Source of the DNA: CAZMOK01 sp964644135
Lineage (GTDB): Bacteria > Bacteroidota > Bacteroidia > Bacteroidales > JAGOPY01
Length of the DNA stretch: 35,959 nucleotides
Assembly: GCA_964644135.1 (NCBI GenBank)
Contig: CAZXWD010000021.1
Span: forward strand, 1-35,959
Reading direction: 5' to 3'
Numbering within the stretch: position 1 is the first letter of the stretch; every line of letters begins with the position of its first letter. The notes below the pieces were generated by a model. That model searched no databases. It was not told the origin of the DNA and saw nothing but the letters and a program-made list of their open reading frames with translations. Shown here in pieces: positions 9,090-15,667 of the stretch. The position numbers and the translations under genes were made by a program.

Positions 9090-9121
9090 GTTGCAGCAGG
9101 CGATGAACGAAGGTATCTTTG
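9090..9121 (+). promoter_or_regulatory. Candidate promoter for the choice-of-anchor L gene (GTTG-N20-TATCTTTG)
   Basis: TATCTTTG at 9114-9121 matches TAnnTTTG exactly, and GTTG at 9090-9093 matches three of four bases of the TTTG -33 element, with a 20-bp spacer. Transcription would start near 9128, about 20 nt before the ATG at 9149. This also argues against the in-frame TTG at 9119 as start. Confidence 0.55.
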
Positions 9122-9148
9122 AAACCAAATAATTCAAATATTAATGCC

Positions 9149-10105
9149 ATGAAAAAAACTTTATTCTTAACATTAGCGCTCCTGCTTACCGCAGGAATGA
9201 TCTTTGGCCAGAGCCAGAAAAGGGAAGGCGAAAGCAAGTCCGACCTGAACTGGTCACCTTCCAGGGCCACTATATCAGTTACACCCATTGACGGTTCCAC
9301 AGTAACCGCCGGTGACCTTGTTGAAACCATTGTAGGCACAGGTATCAGCTACAGTAATGTATCTTATACAGGGACCATTGGTGCAACCATTGGTTCGGCA
9401 GGCCTTTTTACTAACGGTAATGATGCCGGAATAGGGATTGATGAAGGAATACTGCTGGGTTCAGGCTATGCACTGAATGCCCAGGGTCCTAACGCAACCG
9501 ACAGCGGAACAGATGAATTAGGAACCGGAGGGGATCCGGATCTGACAACTCTAGCTGGTTTTACTACATATGATGCTACCGTTCTGGAATTCGATTTTGT
9601 ACCTGACGGGGATACGGTATTTATCACTTTCGTTTTCTCTTCAGAGGAGTACAATGAATTTGTAAATTCAAGTTTCAACGATGTTTTTGCTTTTTATGTA
9701 AACGGCACTAATATCGCCCTCGTTCCGGGTACTTCCCTCCCGGTTACGATCAACAACGTAAACAATGGAAATCCGTTTGGTACTCTTCCTAATAGCTTTC
9801 CACAGTTTTATATCAACAACGATCTTGATGATGGCGGACCGTTCTTTGATTTTGAACCTGATGGCTTCACAACTGTATTCACCGATTTTGCAGTAGTGAA
9901 CTCAGGGGTAACCAACACTATGAAGATTGCCATCGCCGATGCTTCTGACGATCAATTAGATTCATGGGTATTCATCAAGGCAGAATCTTTCAGCCCGGAT
10001 CCGGATGACCCTGAAATACCCCTCTCACCCTGGTCATTGCTGATCGGTGCCGTGCTTATTGCCGGAGCCATCTGGTTCAGGATGACACGTATCTCAAGAG
10101 CGTAA
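9149..10105 (+). CDS. Choice-of-anchor L domain surface protein with C-terminal sorting-like tail
   Basis: A 318-residue exported protein with a Sec signal peptide (MKKTLFLTLALLLTAGMIFGQ, cut near residue 21). Residues about 45-275 match the choice-of-anchor L domain: an N-terminal VGTGISYSNVSYTG, GIGIDEGILLGSG, then FVFSSEEYNEF, a NDVFAFYVNG segment and a final IAIADASDDQLDSWVFIKA. The domain is found in secreted proteins that use various C-terminal anchors; its binding role is unknown. The last 29 residues form IPLSPW, a hydrophobic helix and a basic end (RMTRISRA), resembling IPTL-CTERM/PEP-CTERM signals. It lacks a T9SS sorting domain. It lies between porZ and recO, has its own promoter with four upstream operator-like sites, and is followed by a terminator, so it is probably a single-gene, regulated transcript. 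Confidence 0.85.
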   Translation: MKKTLFLTLALLLTAGMIFGQSQKREGESKSDLNWSPSRATISVTPIDGSTVTAGDLVETIVGTGISYSNVSYTGTIGATIGSAGLFTNGNDAGIGIDEGILLGSGYALNAQGPNATDSGTDELGTGGDPDLTTLAGFTTYDATVLEFDFVPDGDTVFITFVFSSEEYNEFVNSSFNDVFAFYVNGTNIALVPGTSLPVTINNVNNGNPFGTLPNSFPQFYINNDLDDGGPFFDFEPDGFTTVFTDFAVVNSGVTNTMKIAIADASDDQLDSWVFIKAESFSPDPDDPEIPLSPWSLLIGAVLIAGAIWFRMTRISRA

Positions 10106-10137
10106 TTTGTAAGATCCTGATATAATCCTTGACTTTC

Positions 10138-10166
10138 AAAAGCCCTTCCGTTTCGGTGGGGCTTTT
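10138..10166 (+). terminator. Rho-independent terminator after the choice-of-anchor L gene
   Basis: AAAAGCCC at 10138-10145 pairs with GGGCTTTT at 10159-10166, and the loop contains a CCG-TTT-CGG inner stem. The 3' arm ends in four T. It lies 33 bp after the stop codon and 60 bp before recO. Confidence 0.75.
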
Positions 10167-10225
10167 GTCGTATATTCGCCTATAATAAACAGGCAACCGG
10201 ACCAAACCCATATTTACTGTTTGTA

Positions 10226-10951
10226 ATGTATCACAAAACCCGCGGCATATTCCTGAAACAGATAAGATACTCCGACACCAGTGCCGTGCTCAGGATCTAT
10301 ACCGAGGAGTTCGGGTTGCAGTCATATATGGCCAAGGGCCTCCATCAAAAAAAATCGAAACTGAAGCCGGCGCTATTCCAGCCCCTTTCGATGCTGGAGC
10401 TGATAGTAAGCCATAAAGAAAAGGCCTCACTGCAGCATATCAAAGAGGCAAAACCTGCCAGGATATTCAATTCCTCGACCGGCATTTTAAAAAACACCGT
10501 AATCCTTTTTATCAATGAACTCCTTTTCAAATCGCTGCAGGAAGAAGAGTCTAATCCTCAACTCTTTAATTTCATATACAATTCGCTGGAATGGATGGAT
10601 GAGCAAAAGGATCTTTCTTCACTATACCATCTTAAGTTCAGTATTGAACTGTCGAAATACCTGGGTTTTTATCCTGAAGGCAAGCTGACACCCTCCCGGC
10701 CTGCATTTGATCTCGGTGGAGGGTCATTCTGCCCCGATCCGGGAATGTTTGCCGAAGCATTCATTACAGGTGAACCTGCTGTACTTTTCAGTAAACTGAT
10801 CGAAACGGAAAGGGGAATGCTGAAGGAGATAAAGGTATCAGGTACCGTCAGAAGGGAACTGCTCGAGAAAATATTGCTGTATTACCAGGTGCATATCCCG
10901 TCGGCAAAAGAATTCAAATCACACAAGGTGCTACATGAAATCCTCAGATAA
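10226..10951 (+). CDS. recO: DNA repair protein RecO
   Basis: A 241-residue RecO. The protein binds single-stranded DNA with an N-terminal OB fold and works with RecF and RecR to load RecA at gaps. The N-terminus (KTRGIFLKQIRYSDTSAVLRIYTEEFGLQSYMAKG) is diagnostic, and the helical C-terminal domain follows. The length is normal. A zinc-binding cysteine cluster, seen in some family members, is absent; only one cysteine is visible (GGSFCPDPG). It is separated from the upstream surface-protein gene by a terminator and faces lipB tail to tail across 46 bp. Confidence 0.95.
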   Translation: MYHKTRGIFLKQIRYSDTSAVLRIYTEEFGLQSYMAKGLHQKKSKLKPALFQPLSMLELIVSHKEKASLQHIKEAKPARIFNSSTGILKNTVILFINELLFKSLQEEESNPQLFNFIYNSLEWMDEQKDLSSLYHLKFSIELSKYLGFYPEGKLTPSRPAFDLGGGSFCPDPGMFAEAFITGEPAVLFSKLIETERGMLKEIKVSGTVRRELLEKILLYYQVHIPSAKEFKSHKVLHEILR

Positions 10952-10997
10952 CCTCTTTGTGCCCCTTTTCAATTTCTCTGTGCTATTCGGGCAACTT

Positions 10998-11666
10998 TTA
11001 TAACGTGGCCGAAGCCTTGAAGATCTTTGTCAGAATTTTCCTCAGCACGCTTTTTACCTCTTCGAAATCCTGTTTTCCTCCGAGTTCTGCTTCCATTGAA
11101 GTCACCCCCTTATCTGTAAAACCACAGGGGTTAATATACTGGTAATAAGAAAGATCGGTATTTACGTTGAAAGCAAAGCCGTGCATGGTTATAAACCTGC
11201 TGGCCTTAACGCCAATGGCACAGATCTTCCTGGCACCGGGAGTGTCCTGGTCGAGCCAGACCCCTGTCGCCCCTTCCAGCCGGCCGGCTTTAATCCCGTA
11301 CCTCTGCAACGTTTCTATCACAGCCTCTTCAAGCGAATAGATATACTTTTTTACCCTCATCCCGTACTGTTCAAGGTCGAGAATGGGATAGCCAACGATC
11401 TGTCCCGGACCGTGGAATGTAATATCCCCTCCCCTGTTGTTGCGGTAAAAGCCTATGCCTTTTTGTCTCAGCATCTCTTCATTGATCAGCAGGTTTTGCC
11501 CTGCGCCGCTTTTTCCCAGGGTAAATACCGGGTGGTGTTCACAAAACAACAGATGGTTCTCAGGCTTCCTGCCTGCTTTCTTTTCTTCCTGTGCTTCGCC
11601 AAACAGCTTTTCCTGGTAATCCCAGGCCTCTTTATATTCGATCAATCCCAGGTCTCTGAAGATCAT
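10998..11666 (-). CDS. lipB: Octanoyltransferase (lipoate biosynthesis)
   Basis: LipB moves octanoate from acyl carrier protein to the lipoyl domains of 2-oxoacid dehydrogenases and the glycine cleavage H protein. The signature GGDITFHGPGQIVGYPILDL lies near residues 79-98. The catalytic pair is visible as Lys144 (IGVKASR) and Cys171 (INPCGFTDKG). The length of 222 residues is normal. It is transcribed after lipA with a 48-bp spacer that holds a tetranucleotide repeat. LipA then inserts the two sulfurs, so the two genes form a complete de novo lipoylation pair. Confidence 0.97.
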   Translation of the reverse strand: MIFRDLGLIEYKEAWDYQEKLFGEAQEEKKAGRKPENHLLFCEHHPVFTLGKSGAGQNLLINEEMLRQKGIGFYRNNRGGDITFHGPGQIVGYPILDLEQYGMRVKKYIYSLEEAVIETLQRYGIKAGRLEGATGVWLDQDTPGARKICAIGVKASRFITMHGFAFNVNTDLSYYQYINPCGFTDKGVTSMEAELGGKQDFEEVKSVLRKILTKIFKASATL

Positions 11667-11682
11667 TTGAAGAATAAGATTA

Positions 11683-11700
11683 ATTGATTGATTGATTGAT
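11683..11700. repeat. Tetranucleotide repeat (ATTG)4 between lipA and lipB
   Basis: Four tandem ATTG units plus AT occupy the 48-bp spacer between the lipA stop and the lipB start, ending 17 bp upstream of lipB. Length changes by slippage would alter only the leader. Confidence 0.8.
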
Positions 11701-11714
11701 TTAAAAAATACGGT

Positions 11715-12584
11715 TTACAATACATGTTTCTCGGCCCTGTATGACGACCTGACCAGCGGTCCGCTTTCAACATGCCTGAACCCTTTCTCATATCCGATAT
11801 GTTCATATTTCTTGAACTGCTCCGGTGAAACAAAATCCTGAACTTCCAGGTGTTTTGGGGTAGGCTGCAGGTACTGCCCGATCGTCATCACTTCACATCC
11901 AACTCCTATCAGGTTATCCATGGTTTCAAGAACTTCCTCTTCGGTCTCTCCAAGTCCAAGCATAATGCCTGATTTCGATCTTATCCCTGACTCCGAGATC
12001 CATTCTATTACCTGCAGGCTCCTGCTATAATCGGCCGAAACACGTACCTGGGGTGTGAGCCTCCTTACTGTTTCCAGGTTATGTGAGAGCACATCGGGCC
12101 CGGCTTCCACAACTTGTTGAAGCTGATCTTTTTTTCCTTGAAAATCAGGGATCAACGCCTCTATTGTGGTCTCAGGATTAATATCCTTGATCTTCCTGAT
12201 AGTGGCACCCCAGATACCGGCTCCCCCGTCTGTAAGATCGTCCCGGTCGACCGAAGTGAGGACGCAATGCTTCAGCTTCATAAGATTTACCGATTCCGCG
12301 ACCCTTTCAGGTTCTTCCCAATCTTCCGGCAACGGCCTTCCCGTCTTCACTGCACAAAACTTGCACGAACGGGTGCAGATATCGCCCAGTATCATAAATG
12401 TGGCCGTGCCCCTGCCCCAGCATTCTTCCATGTTGGGGCATTTTCCACTTGTACAGATTGTATGAAGCTTATGGTTCTTAACAATGTCTTTTACATTGAT
12501 ATATTGCTTCCCTTTCGGGACCTTTATCTTTAGCCAGTCGGGTTTTCTTCTGTGTTTTACATCCTTCATGCTCATGTCGGTCAA
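11715..12584 (-). CDS. lipA: Lipoyl synthase (radical SAM)
   Basis: LipA inserts two sulfur atoms into protein-bound octanoyl chains. Both [4Fe-4S] cluster motifs are present: the auxiliary CTSGKCPNMEEC (Cys44, 49, 55) and the radical SAM CTRSCKFC (Cys70, 74, 77). The conserved C-terminal RSSY supplies the serine ligand of the auxiliary cluster. The start is uncertain: ATG codons lie at 12584, 12575 and 12569. A TAACTTTG -7 box at 12593-12600 would put the transcript start within a few bases of 12584, which makes one of the later ATGs more likely. At 289 residues or slightly fewer the length is normal. Confidence 0.97.
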   Translation of the reverse strand: MTDMSMKDVKHRRKPDWLKIKVPKGKQYINVKDIVKNHKLHTICTSGKCPNMEECWGRGTATFMILGDICTRSCKFCAVKTGRPLPEDWEEPERVAESVNLMKLKHCVLTSVDRDDLTDGGAGIWGATIRKIKDINPETTIEALIPDFQGKKDQLQQVVEAGPDVLSHNLETVRRLTPQVRVSADYSRSLQVIEWISESGIRSKSGIMLGLGETEEEVLETMDNLIGVGCEVMTIGQYLQPTPKHLEVQDFVSPEQFKKYEHIGYEKGFRHVESGPLVRSSYRAEKHVL

Positions 12585-12592
12585 ATAGTATG

Positions 12593-12600
12593 CAAAGTTA
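12593..12600 (-). promoter_or_regulatory. Candidate -7 box (TAACTTTG) for lipA-lipB
   Basis: On the minus strand TAACTTTG matches TAnnTTTG exactly, and it is the same octamer as the ispG box. It is 8 bp upstream of the first lipA ATG. No TTTG -33 element is evident. Confidence 0.4.
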
Positions 12601-12650
12601 CGAATTATAGTGGTTTGCGGGATACGGGAAGAAAGCTCAGCAGCACAGGG

Positions 12651-12706
12651 GCTCAGAAGCTCAGAGGCTCAGAGGCTCAGAAGCTCAGAAGCTCAGAAGC
12701 TCAGAA
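12651..12706. repeat. 8-bp tandem array GCTCAGAR, seven copies
   Basis: Seven uninterrupted 8-bp units GCTCAGAA/GCTCAGAG. A related, more diverged array (GCACAGAA, GCACAGAG, GCTCAAAA, GCGCAGGA) is found at 35172-35203. Confidence 0.95.
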
Positions 12707-12776
12707 GATACTCGAACGCCGGATTAATCTGTGGAATCGTGTAAAAATCTGCGGGATCTGTGAGAAAAATTCAGTC

Positions 12777-12804
12777 GGCAGTAGGCAGTAGGCAGTAGGC
12801 AGTA
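12777..12804. repeat. 7-bp tandem array GGCAGTA, four copies
   Basis: Four exact 7-bp units GGCAGTA, with a partial TCAGTC before them and AGTTTC after them. Confidence 0.95.
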
Positions 12805-12886
12805 AGTTTCTGAATTAATCCGTGGAAATCCGCTGTATCCGCGTCATCCGTGTTCTATTAGCTGATGGTCCGCCTGCGGCGAATCT

Positions 12887-12914
12887 CGATTCACGACTCA
12901 CGACTCACGATTCA
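12887..12914. repeat. 7-bp tandem array CGAYTCA, four copies
   Basis: CGATTCA, CGACTCA, CGACTCA, CGATTCA in direct succession, followed by a partial CGA. Confidence 0.95.
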
Positions 12915-12920
12915 CGAAGA

Positions 12921-12955
12921 ACCCAGCACCCAGCACCCAGCACCCAGCACCCAGT
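12921..12955. repeat. 7-bp tandem array ACCCAGC, five copies
   Basis: Four exact ACCCAGC units and a fifth ending in T. The unit is similar in size and flavour to the heptanucleotide repeats known from cyanobacteria. Confidence 0.95.
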
Positions 12956-12964
12956 ATCCATAAA

Positions 12965-13036
12965 GACAATAATGACAATAGTGACAATTGAGCCAATAGT
13001 GACAATTGAGCCAATAGTGACAATTGAGACAATAAT
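12965..13036. repeat. 9-bp tandem array GACAATWRW, eight copies
   Basis: Eight 9-bp units in a row: GACAATAAT, GACAATAGT, GACAATTGA, GCCAATAGT, GACAATTGA, GCCAATAGT, GACAATTGA, GACAATAAT. The inner part has an 18-bp higher-order period. Confidence 0.95.
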
Positions 13037-13050
13037 CTAACAGCCATCAG
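13021..13050. repeat. 30-bp dispersed repeat, copy A
   Basis: This 30-bp stretch, beginning CAATTGAGACAATAATC and ending in CAGCCATCAG, is identical to 35360-35389 more than 22 kb away. Both copies lie just downstream of the stop of a leftward gene. Confidence 0.9.
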
Positions 13051-13061
13051 CCATCAGCTAA
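13041..13061. repeat. 7-bp tandem array CAGCCAT/CAGCTAA, three copies
   Basis: CAGCCAT, CAGCCAT, CAGCTAA and a partial CAGC end 2 bp before the stop codon of the leftward polyferredoxin gene. The same words recur at 34927-34947 and 35380-35402. Confidence 0.9.
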
Positions 13062-13066
13062 CAGCT

Positions 13067-14650
13067 TTAAAACGGAAATTCCTCCTTGTAATCAATCTCC
13101 TTATCGATCTCTTCCCTTACCGGCTCATCGGCCTGTACATGAACCAGGTTGGCTTCCACATAAATGGATAAGGGATCTGTTGGGCAGGCATACTCACAGG
13201 CGCCGCATCCTATGCAGATCGTTTCATCCACTTTCGGAATGAAAAGGCTGCCCCTGTAAGGCACCATATCAACCGCTTTTGTGGGGCAATGCTCCGAACA
13301 GGCGCCGCAATCAGTACCATCGGTATAAACTATGCAATTCTGCTTTATGAATTTGGCCTTTCCAAGTTGCACCAGCTTTTTCTCTTCCAGGGGTATTGGG
13401 GTCAGTGCCCCTGTTGGGCAAATTTCGGTGCATTCGGTGCACTCGTAATTGCAGAAACTGGCATCATAATCCATGAAAGGCTGCATCATCCACCAGATGC
13501 CATACTCTGTAGTTGAAGGGCGTAAAACCTGGGTGGGACAAACGCTCACGCATAATCCGCAGGCCGTGCACGACTCATTGAAATGCTCCCTGCTTAGCGA
13601 GCCGGGCGGAGTGGCATGATTCTGCCTGTCGATGGGAATGGGATCCTTTCTGTTACGGCCCTGTCCCTGACCATAGCCCTTCCCCTGGCGTCCCTGGGCT
13701 CCTGTTGTTTTAAGGGCCAATGGCACGAATGGCACAAGCGCCAGTCCTTTAAGAAAAGCACGTTTATCATTTGCCTCCCGGGATGGCTGTTTCTTCCATG
13801 CAAATTCAAAATTCACACCATTGTCAGGACAAGGGGTCAGACAGTTCATACATCCCACACACCGTGAGAAGTCGACCTCCTGCGTTTTAACATTAATGCA
13901 TTCGGCCTTGCACACAACAGAGCATTTTCCGCAGCTTGTGCAGGCCACTTTATCCAACCTGATCTTGAAAGCAGAGTACCTGGAAATCAATCCCAGGAAG
14001 GCGCCCAACGGGCAGACGGTATTGCAATACAGCCTTCCTCTTTTCCAGGCGAGGGCTGTAATTAATATCAGGAATGAAAGGGCTGACCCGAATGCAATCC
14101 AGCTAATGCCTTTCCACTCAATCTTATAAACATCATAGATACCAAAATCCACAAGTACGGTGGCCAGAAGATTATTAAGTCCCAGGTAAACGGGCCTGAA
14201 AACATTCGTTACAATCCTCCCGAAAACACTGTATGGATCGAGCCAGGTTATGGCAAACAGCGAGCCTGAGAAGAAAACGATCAGTGTAATCCCAAGCAGG
14301 CCATAACGCAACCAGTTTGATGGTTTGTGATATTTATACTTTACATTCTTTTTGTTGAACTTTTTACTTACCCGGGAGATGACATCCTGGAAAATCCCCA
14401 GGGGACACAGGGCAGAACAGTATAACCTGCCAAAAAGCAGTGTCAGTAATATAATGAACAAAAATCCTGCAGTACCAATGCCAATTCCTTTCATAAAATC
14501 GAGGAAAGAGGGGATGAACTGCAGGTACAGAAAACTGTTGATCCATCCTGACCCTGGCAGGGAGTGAAGGTCTATGAAGAAAAATCCTATAAAAAGGAAA
14601 AAGACAACGGCTACGACAACCCTTGCCCTTTTCAGCACTTTGTTGTCCAT
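13067..14650 (-). CDS. Fused NapH/NapG-like membrane polyferredoxin
   Basis: A 527-residue membrane iron-sulfur protein. Residues 1-200 hold about four to five membrane helices with two NapH/NosR-type motifs, CSALCPLG (Cys78, Cys82) and CNTVCPLG (Cys209, Cys213). A two-cluster ferredoxin follows (237-274: CTSCGKCSVVC and CVGCMNCLTPC). A short hydrophobic stretch at 299-313, after KRAFLKG, resembles the N-terminus of NapG/MauM. Residues 361-500 then carry four more cluster motifs (CTACGLCVSVC, CNYECTECTEIC, CGACSEHC, CIGCGACEYAC). Such proteins pass electrons from quinols to partner reductases. The ATG overlaps the DUF362 stop by 1 bp (TAATG), so the two are coupled. No terminal reductase is nearby, so its electron acceptor is unknown. 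Confidence 0.85.
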   Translation of the reverse strand: MDNKVLKRARVVVAVVFFLFIGFFFIDLHSLPGSGWINSFLYLQFIPSFLDFMKGIGIGTAGFLFIILLTLLFGRLYCSALCPLGIFQDVISRVSKKFNKKNVKYKYHKPSNWLRYGLLGITLIVFFSGSLFAITWLDPYSVFGRIVTNVFRPVYLGLNNLLATVLVDFGIYDVYKIEWKGISWIAFGSALSFLILITALAWKRGRLYCNTVCPLGAFLGLISRYSAFKIRLDKVACTSCGKCSVVCKAECINVKTQEVDFSRCVGCMNCLTPCPDNGVNFEFAWKKQPSREANDKRAFLKGLALVPFVPLALKTTGAQGRQGKGYGQGQGRNRKDPIPIDRQNHATPPGSLSREHFNESCTACGLCVSVCPTQVLRPSTTEYGIWWMMQPFMDYDASFCNYECTECTEICPTGALTPIPLEEKKLVQLGKAKFIKQNCIVYTDGTDCGACSEHCPTKAVDMVPYRGSLFIPKVDETICIGCGACEYACPTDPLSIYVEANLVHVQADEPVREEIDKEIDYKEEFPF

Positions 14651-15564
14651 TACAGAATAATCCTGTTGATGTTGAGTTCGTCGAGTTCCATGGTGCCGGC
14701 ACCCATATCATGGGCTATGTCTATGTAAGGCACCTCGTACGGCTCATATCCGAATAATTTGGCTGCAGCGGCATCAGCGGCAACAATGTCGGTCGATACG
14801 ATCTGGGATTTCATATTTACAACGTCGGCAGTGGATACCCCCCTGGGCCCGTTCTTCATCATTACATTGTAAGCATCTATTACGTTCAGGTCAGGCTTCC
14901 TGTAAGAAGCATAATCAGCAATGCACTGATGAAGGTCGTTCCTGTGCCAGTACATGCGGTCCCAAACAATGCCCATCAGGTTTTTCATTGCAACGGTAAG
15001 TTTTGCCGAACTGTGGTTTTTCAGAACAGGCACATTGATGAACACATCCGAGTCGAGGATCAATTCATGCACTTTGGTTGATTTCAGGCTCTTCCCTCCT
15101 GTAACCGTAACTTCCTGGTAGTAGCTTTCGGTATTGCCCGGCACTATTGTAGCGTTTGCGTCCTTAGCTGCCCCTTGTATTCCGCTGTTAACATAACATT
15201 TATTCCATTTGTCACAGGTATTATCGAAGATAAACACTTCTTTTGCACCGGCTTCGTAGCAATGTTCTATGATCCTTTTCACCAACGCAGGATTGGTATT
15301 GGCAGCACGCTCCGGAACTGCATCCCATCCTATGTTTGGTTTCACCACAACAGTCTGGCCTTTAGAAACAAATTTTCCCATACCACCCAATGATTCTATT
15401 GCCTTATCGAACATAGCGGCCGGACTGCCCCCTTTGATGGCAACCAGATCGTAATCGGCCGGAACAACAGGAGTGGCTCCAAAAATTCTGTTCAGTCCGT
15501 AAAAGGAAGCCCCTGTTACGGCAGTTGCAGCAGCGCTATAGCGAATGAAATCTCTTCTTTTCAT
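14650..15564 (-). CDS. DUF362 domain protein with Tat signal
   Basis: A 304-residue DUF362 protein. It begins KRRDFIRYSAAATAVTG, a twin-arginine signal followed by a weakly hydrophobic stretch, so it is probably exported folded. DUF362 landmarks include VVVKPNIGW near residue 72, a conserved KNHSSAKLTVAMKNLMG segment near 180-197, and NVIDAYNVMMKNGPRG near 228. DUF362 has no settled function; many members occur with ferredoxin domains. This copy lacks cluster-binding cysteine motifs of its own but is translationally coupled to the six-cluster polyferredoxin downstream. A joint extracytoplasmic redox role is an inference from that coupling and from the Tat signal. Confidence 0.88.
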   Translation of the reverse strand: MKRRDFIRYSAAATAVTGASFYGLNRIFGATPVVPADYDLVAIKGGSPAAMFDKAIESLGGMGKFVSKGQTVVVKPNIGWDAVPERAANTNPALVKRIIEHCYEAGAKEVFIFDNTCDKWNKCYVNSGIQGAAKDANATIVPGNTESYYQEVTVTGGKSLKSTKVHELILDSDVFINVPVLKNHSSAKLTVAMKNLMGIVWDRMYWHRNDLHQCIADYASYRKPDLNVIDAYNVMMKNGPRGVSTADVVNMKSQIVSTDIVAADAAAAKLFGYEPYEVPYIDIAHDMGAGTMELDELNINRIIL

Positions 15565-15586
15565 AATTTTATTTATTTATGAAACA

Positions 15587-15618
15587 TAAAGATACCTAAA
15601 AAATTGTGACTTTTGAAA
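15587..15618 (-). promoter_or_regulatory. Candidate promoter for DUF362-polyferredoxin operon (TTTC-N20-TATCTTTA)
   Basis: On the minus strand TATCTTTA (15594-15587) differs from TAnnTTTG at one position, and TTTC (15618-15615) matches three of four bases of the -33 element at a 20-bp spacing. The leader would be about 16 nt. Confidence 0.35.
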
Positions 15619-15621
15619 ACC

Positions 15622-15660
15622 AAGGGACGATGTCCCAAAAAATTTGGGACATCGTCCCTT
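15622..15660. repeat. Perfect 18-bp inverted repeat with self-palindromic arms
   Basis: AAGGGACGATGTCCCAAA at 15622-15639 is exactly complementary to 15643-15660, with a 3-nt AAA loop. Each arm also contains GGGAC-GAT-GTCCC, itself a 5-bp inverted repeat, so the element can fold as one long hairpin or two small ones. It lies in the divergent spacer, 7 bp before the hemW ATG. There is no following T run suited to either gene, so a simple terminator is unlikely. Confidence 0.9.
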
Positions 15661-15667
15661 ATCAAAC

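Larger units (their letters stand above)
8839..9148. other. 310-bp intergenic region upstream of the choice-of-anchor L gene
   Basis: I find no credible gene here. The left part (8853-8900) has three TGTARCGAT words in a low-complexity run. The right part contains four TGTA-N8-TACA sites and a Bacteroidetes-type promoter, listed separately. The middle (8964-9039) is AT-rich without a motif I recognise. Confidence 0.8.
12585..13066. other. 482-bp intergenic region filled with short tandem repeats
   Basis: No credible gene is present. After the lipA promoter region (12585-12640), almost the whole stretch consists of seven different short tandem arrays, listed individually. Between them lie ATCYGYG-like words (12727-12760 and 12818-12852) and a CCGCCTGCGGCG palindromic element near 12870. 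Two open frames across it (12552-12791 and 12822-13040, +) are by-products of the repeats. Confidence 0.85.

Noticed and set aside
10957..11145. 62-codon + strand frame beginning in the recO-lipB spacer
   Set aside because: Nearly all of it is antisense to the lipB 3' end, and it shows no recognisable domain.
12552..12791. 79-codon open frame on the + strand across the lipA start and the GCTCAGAR array
   Set aside because: Its middle is a translation of the 8-bp repeat and it overlaps the lipA 5' end on the other strand. No domain or signal is visible.
12822..13040. 72-codon open frame on the + strand (…DSRLTTHDSRRTQHPAPSTQHP…)
   Set aside because: It is entirely the translation of the CGAYTCA, ACCCAGC and GACAATWRW arrays, so it is a by-product of repeats lacking stops.
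12651..13062. CRISPR array
   Set aside because: Units are 7-9 bp and directly adjacent, with no 20-40 bp repeats, no spacers and no cas genes nearby.
15622..15660. Rho-independent terminator
   Set aside because: It lies between divergent genes rather than downstream of either, and lacks a following T run for any neighbouring transcript.
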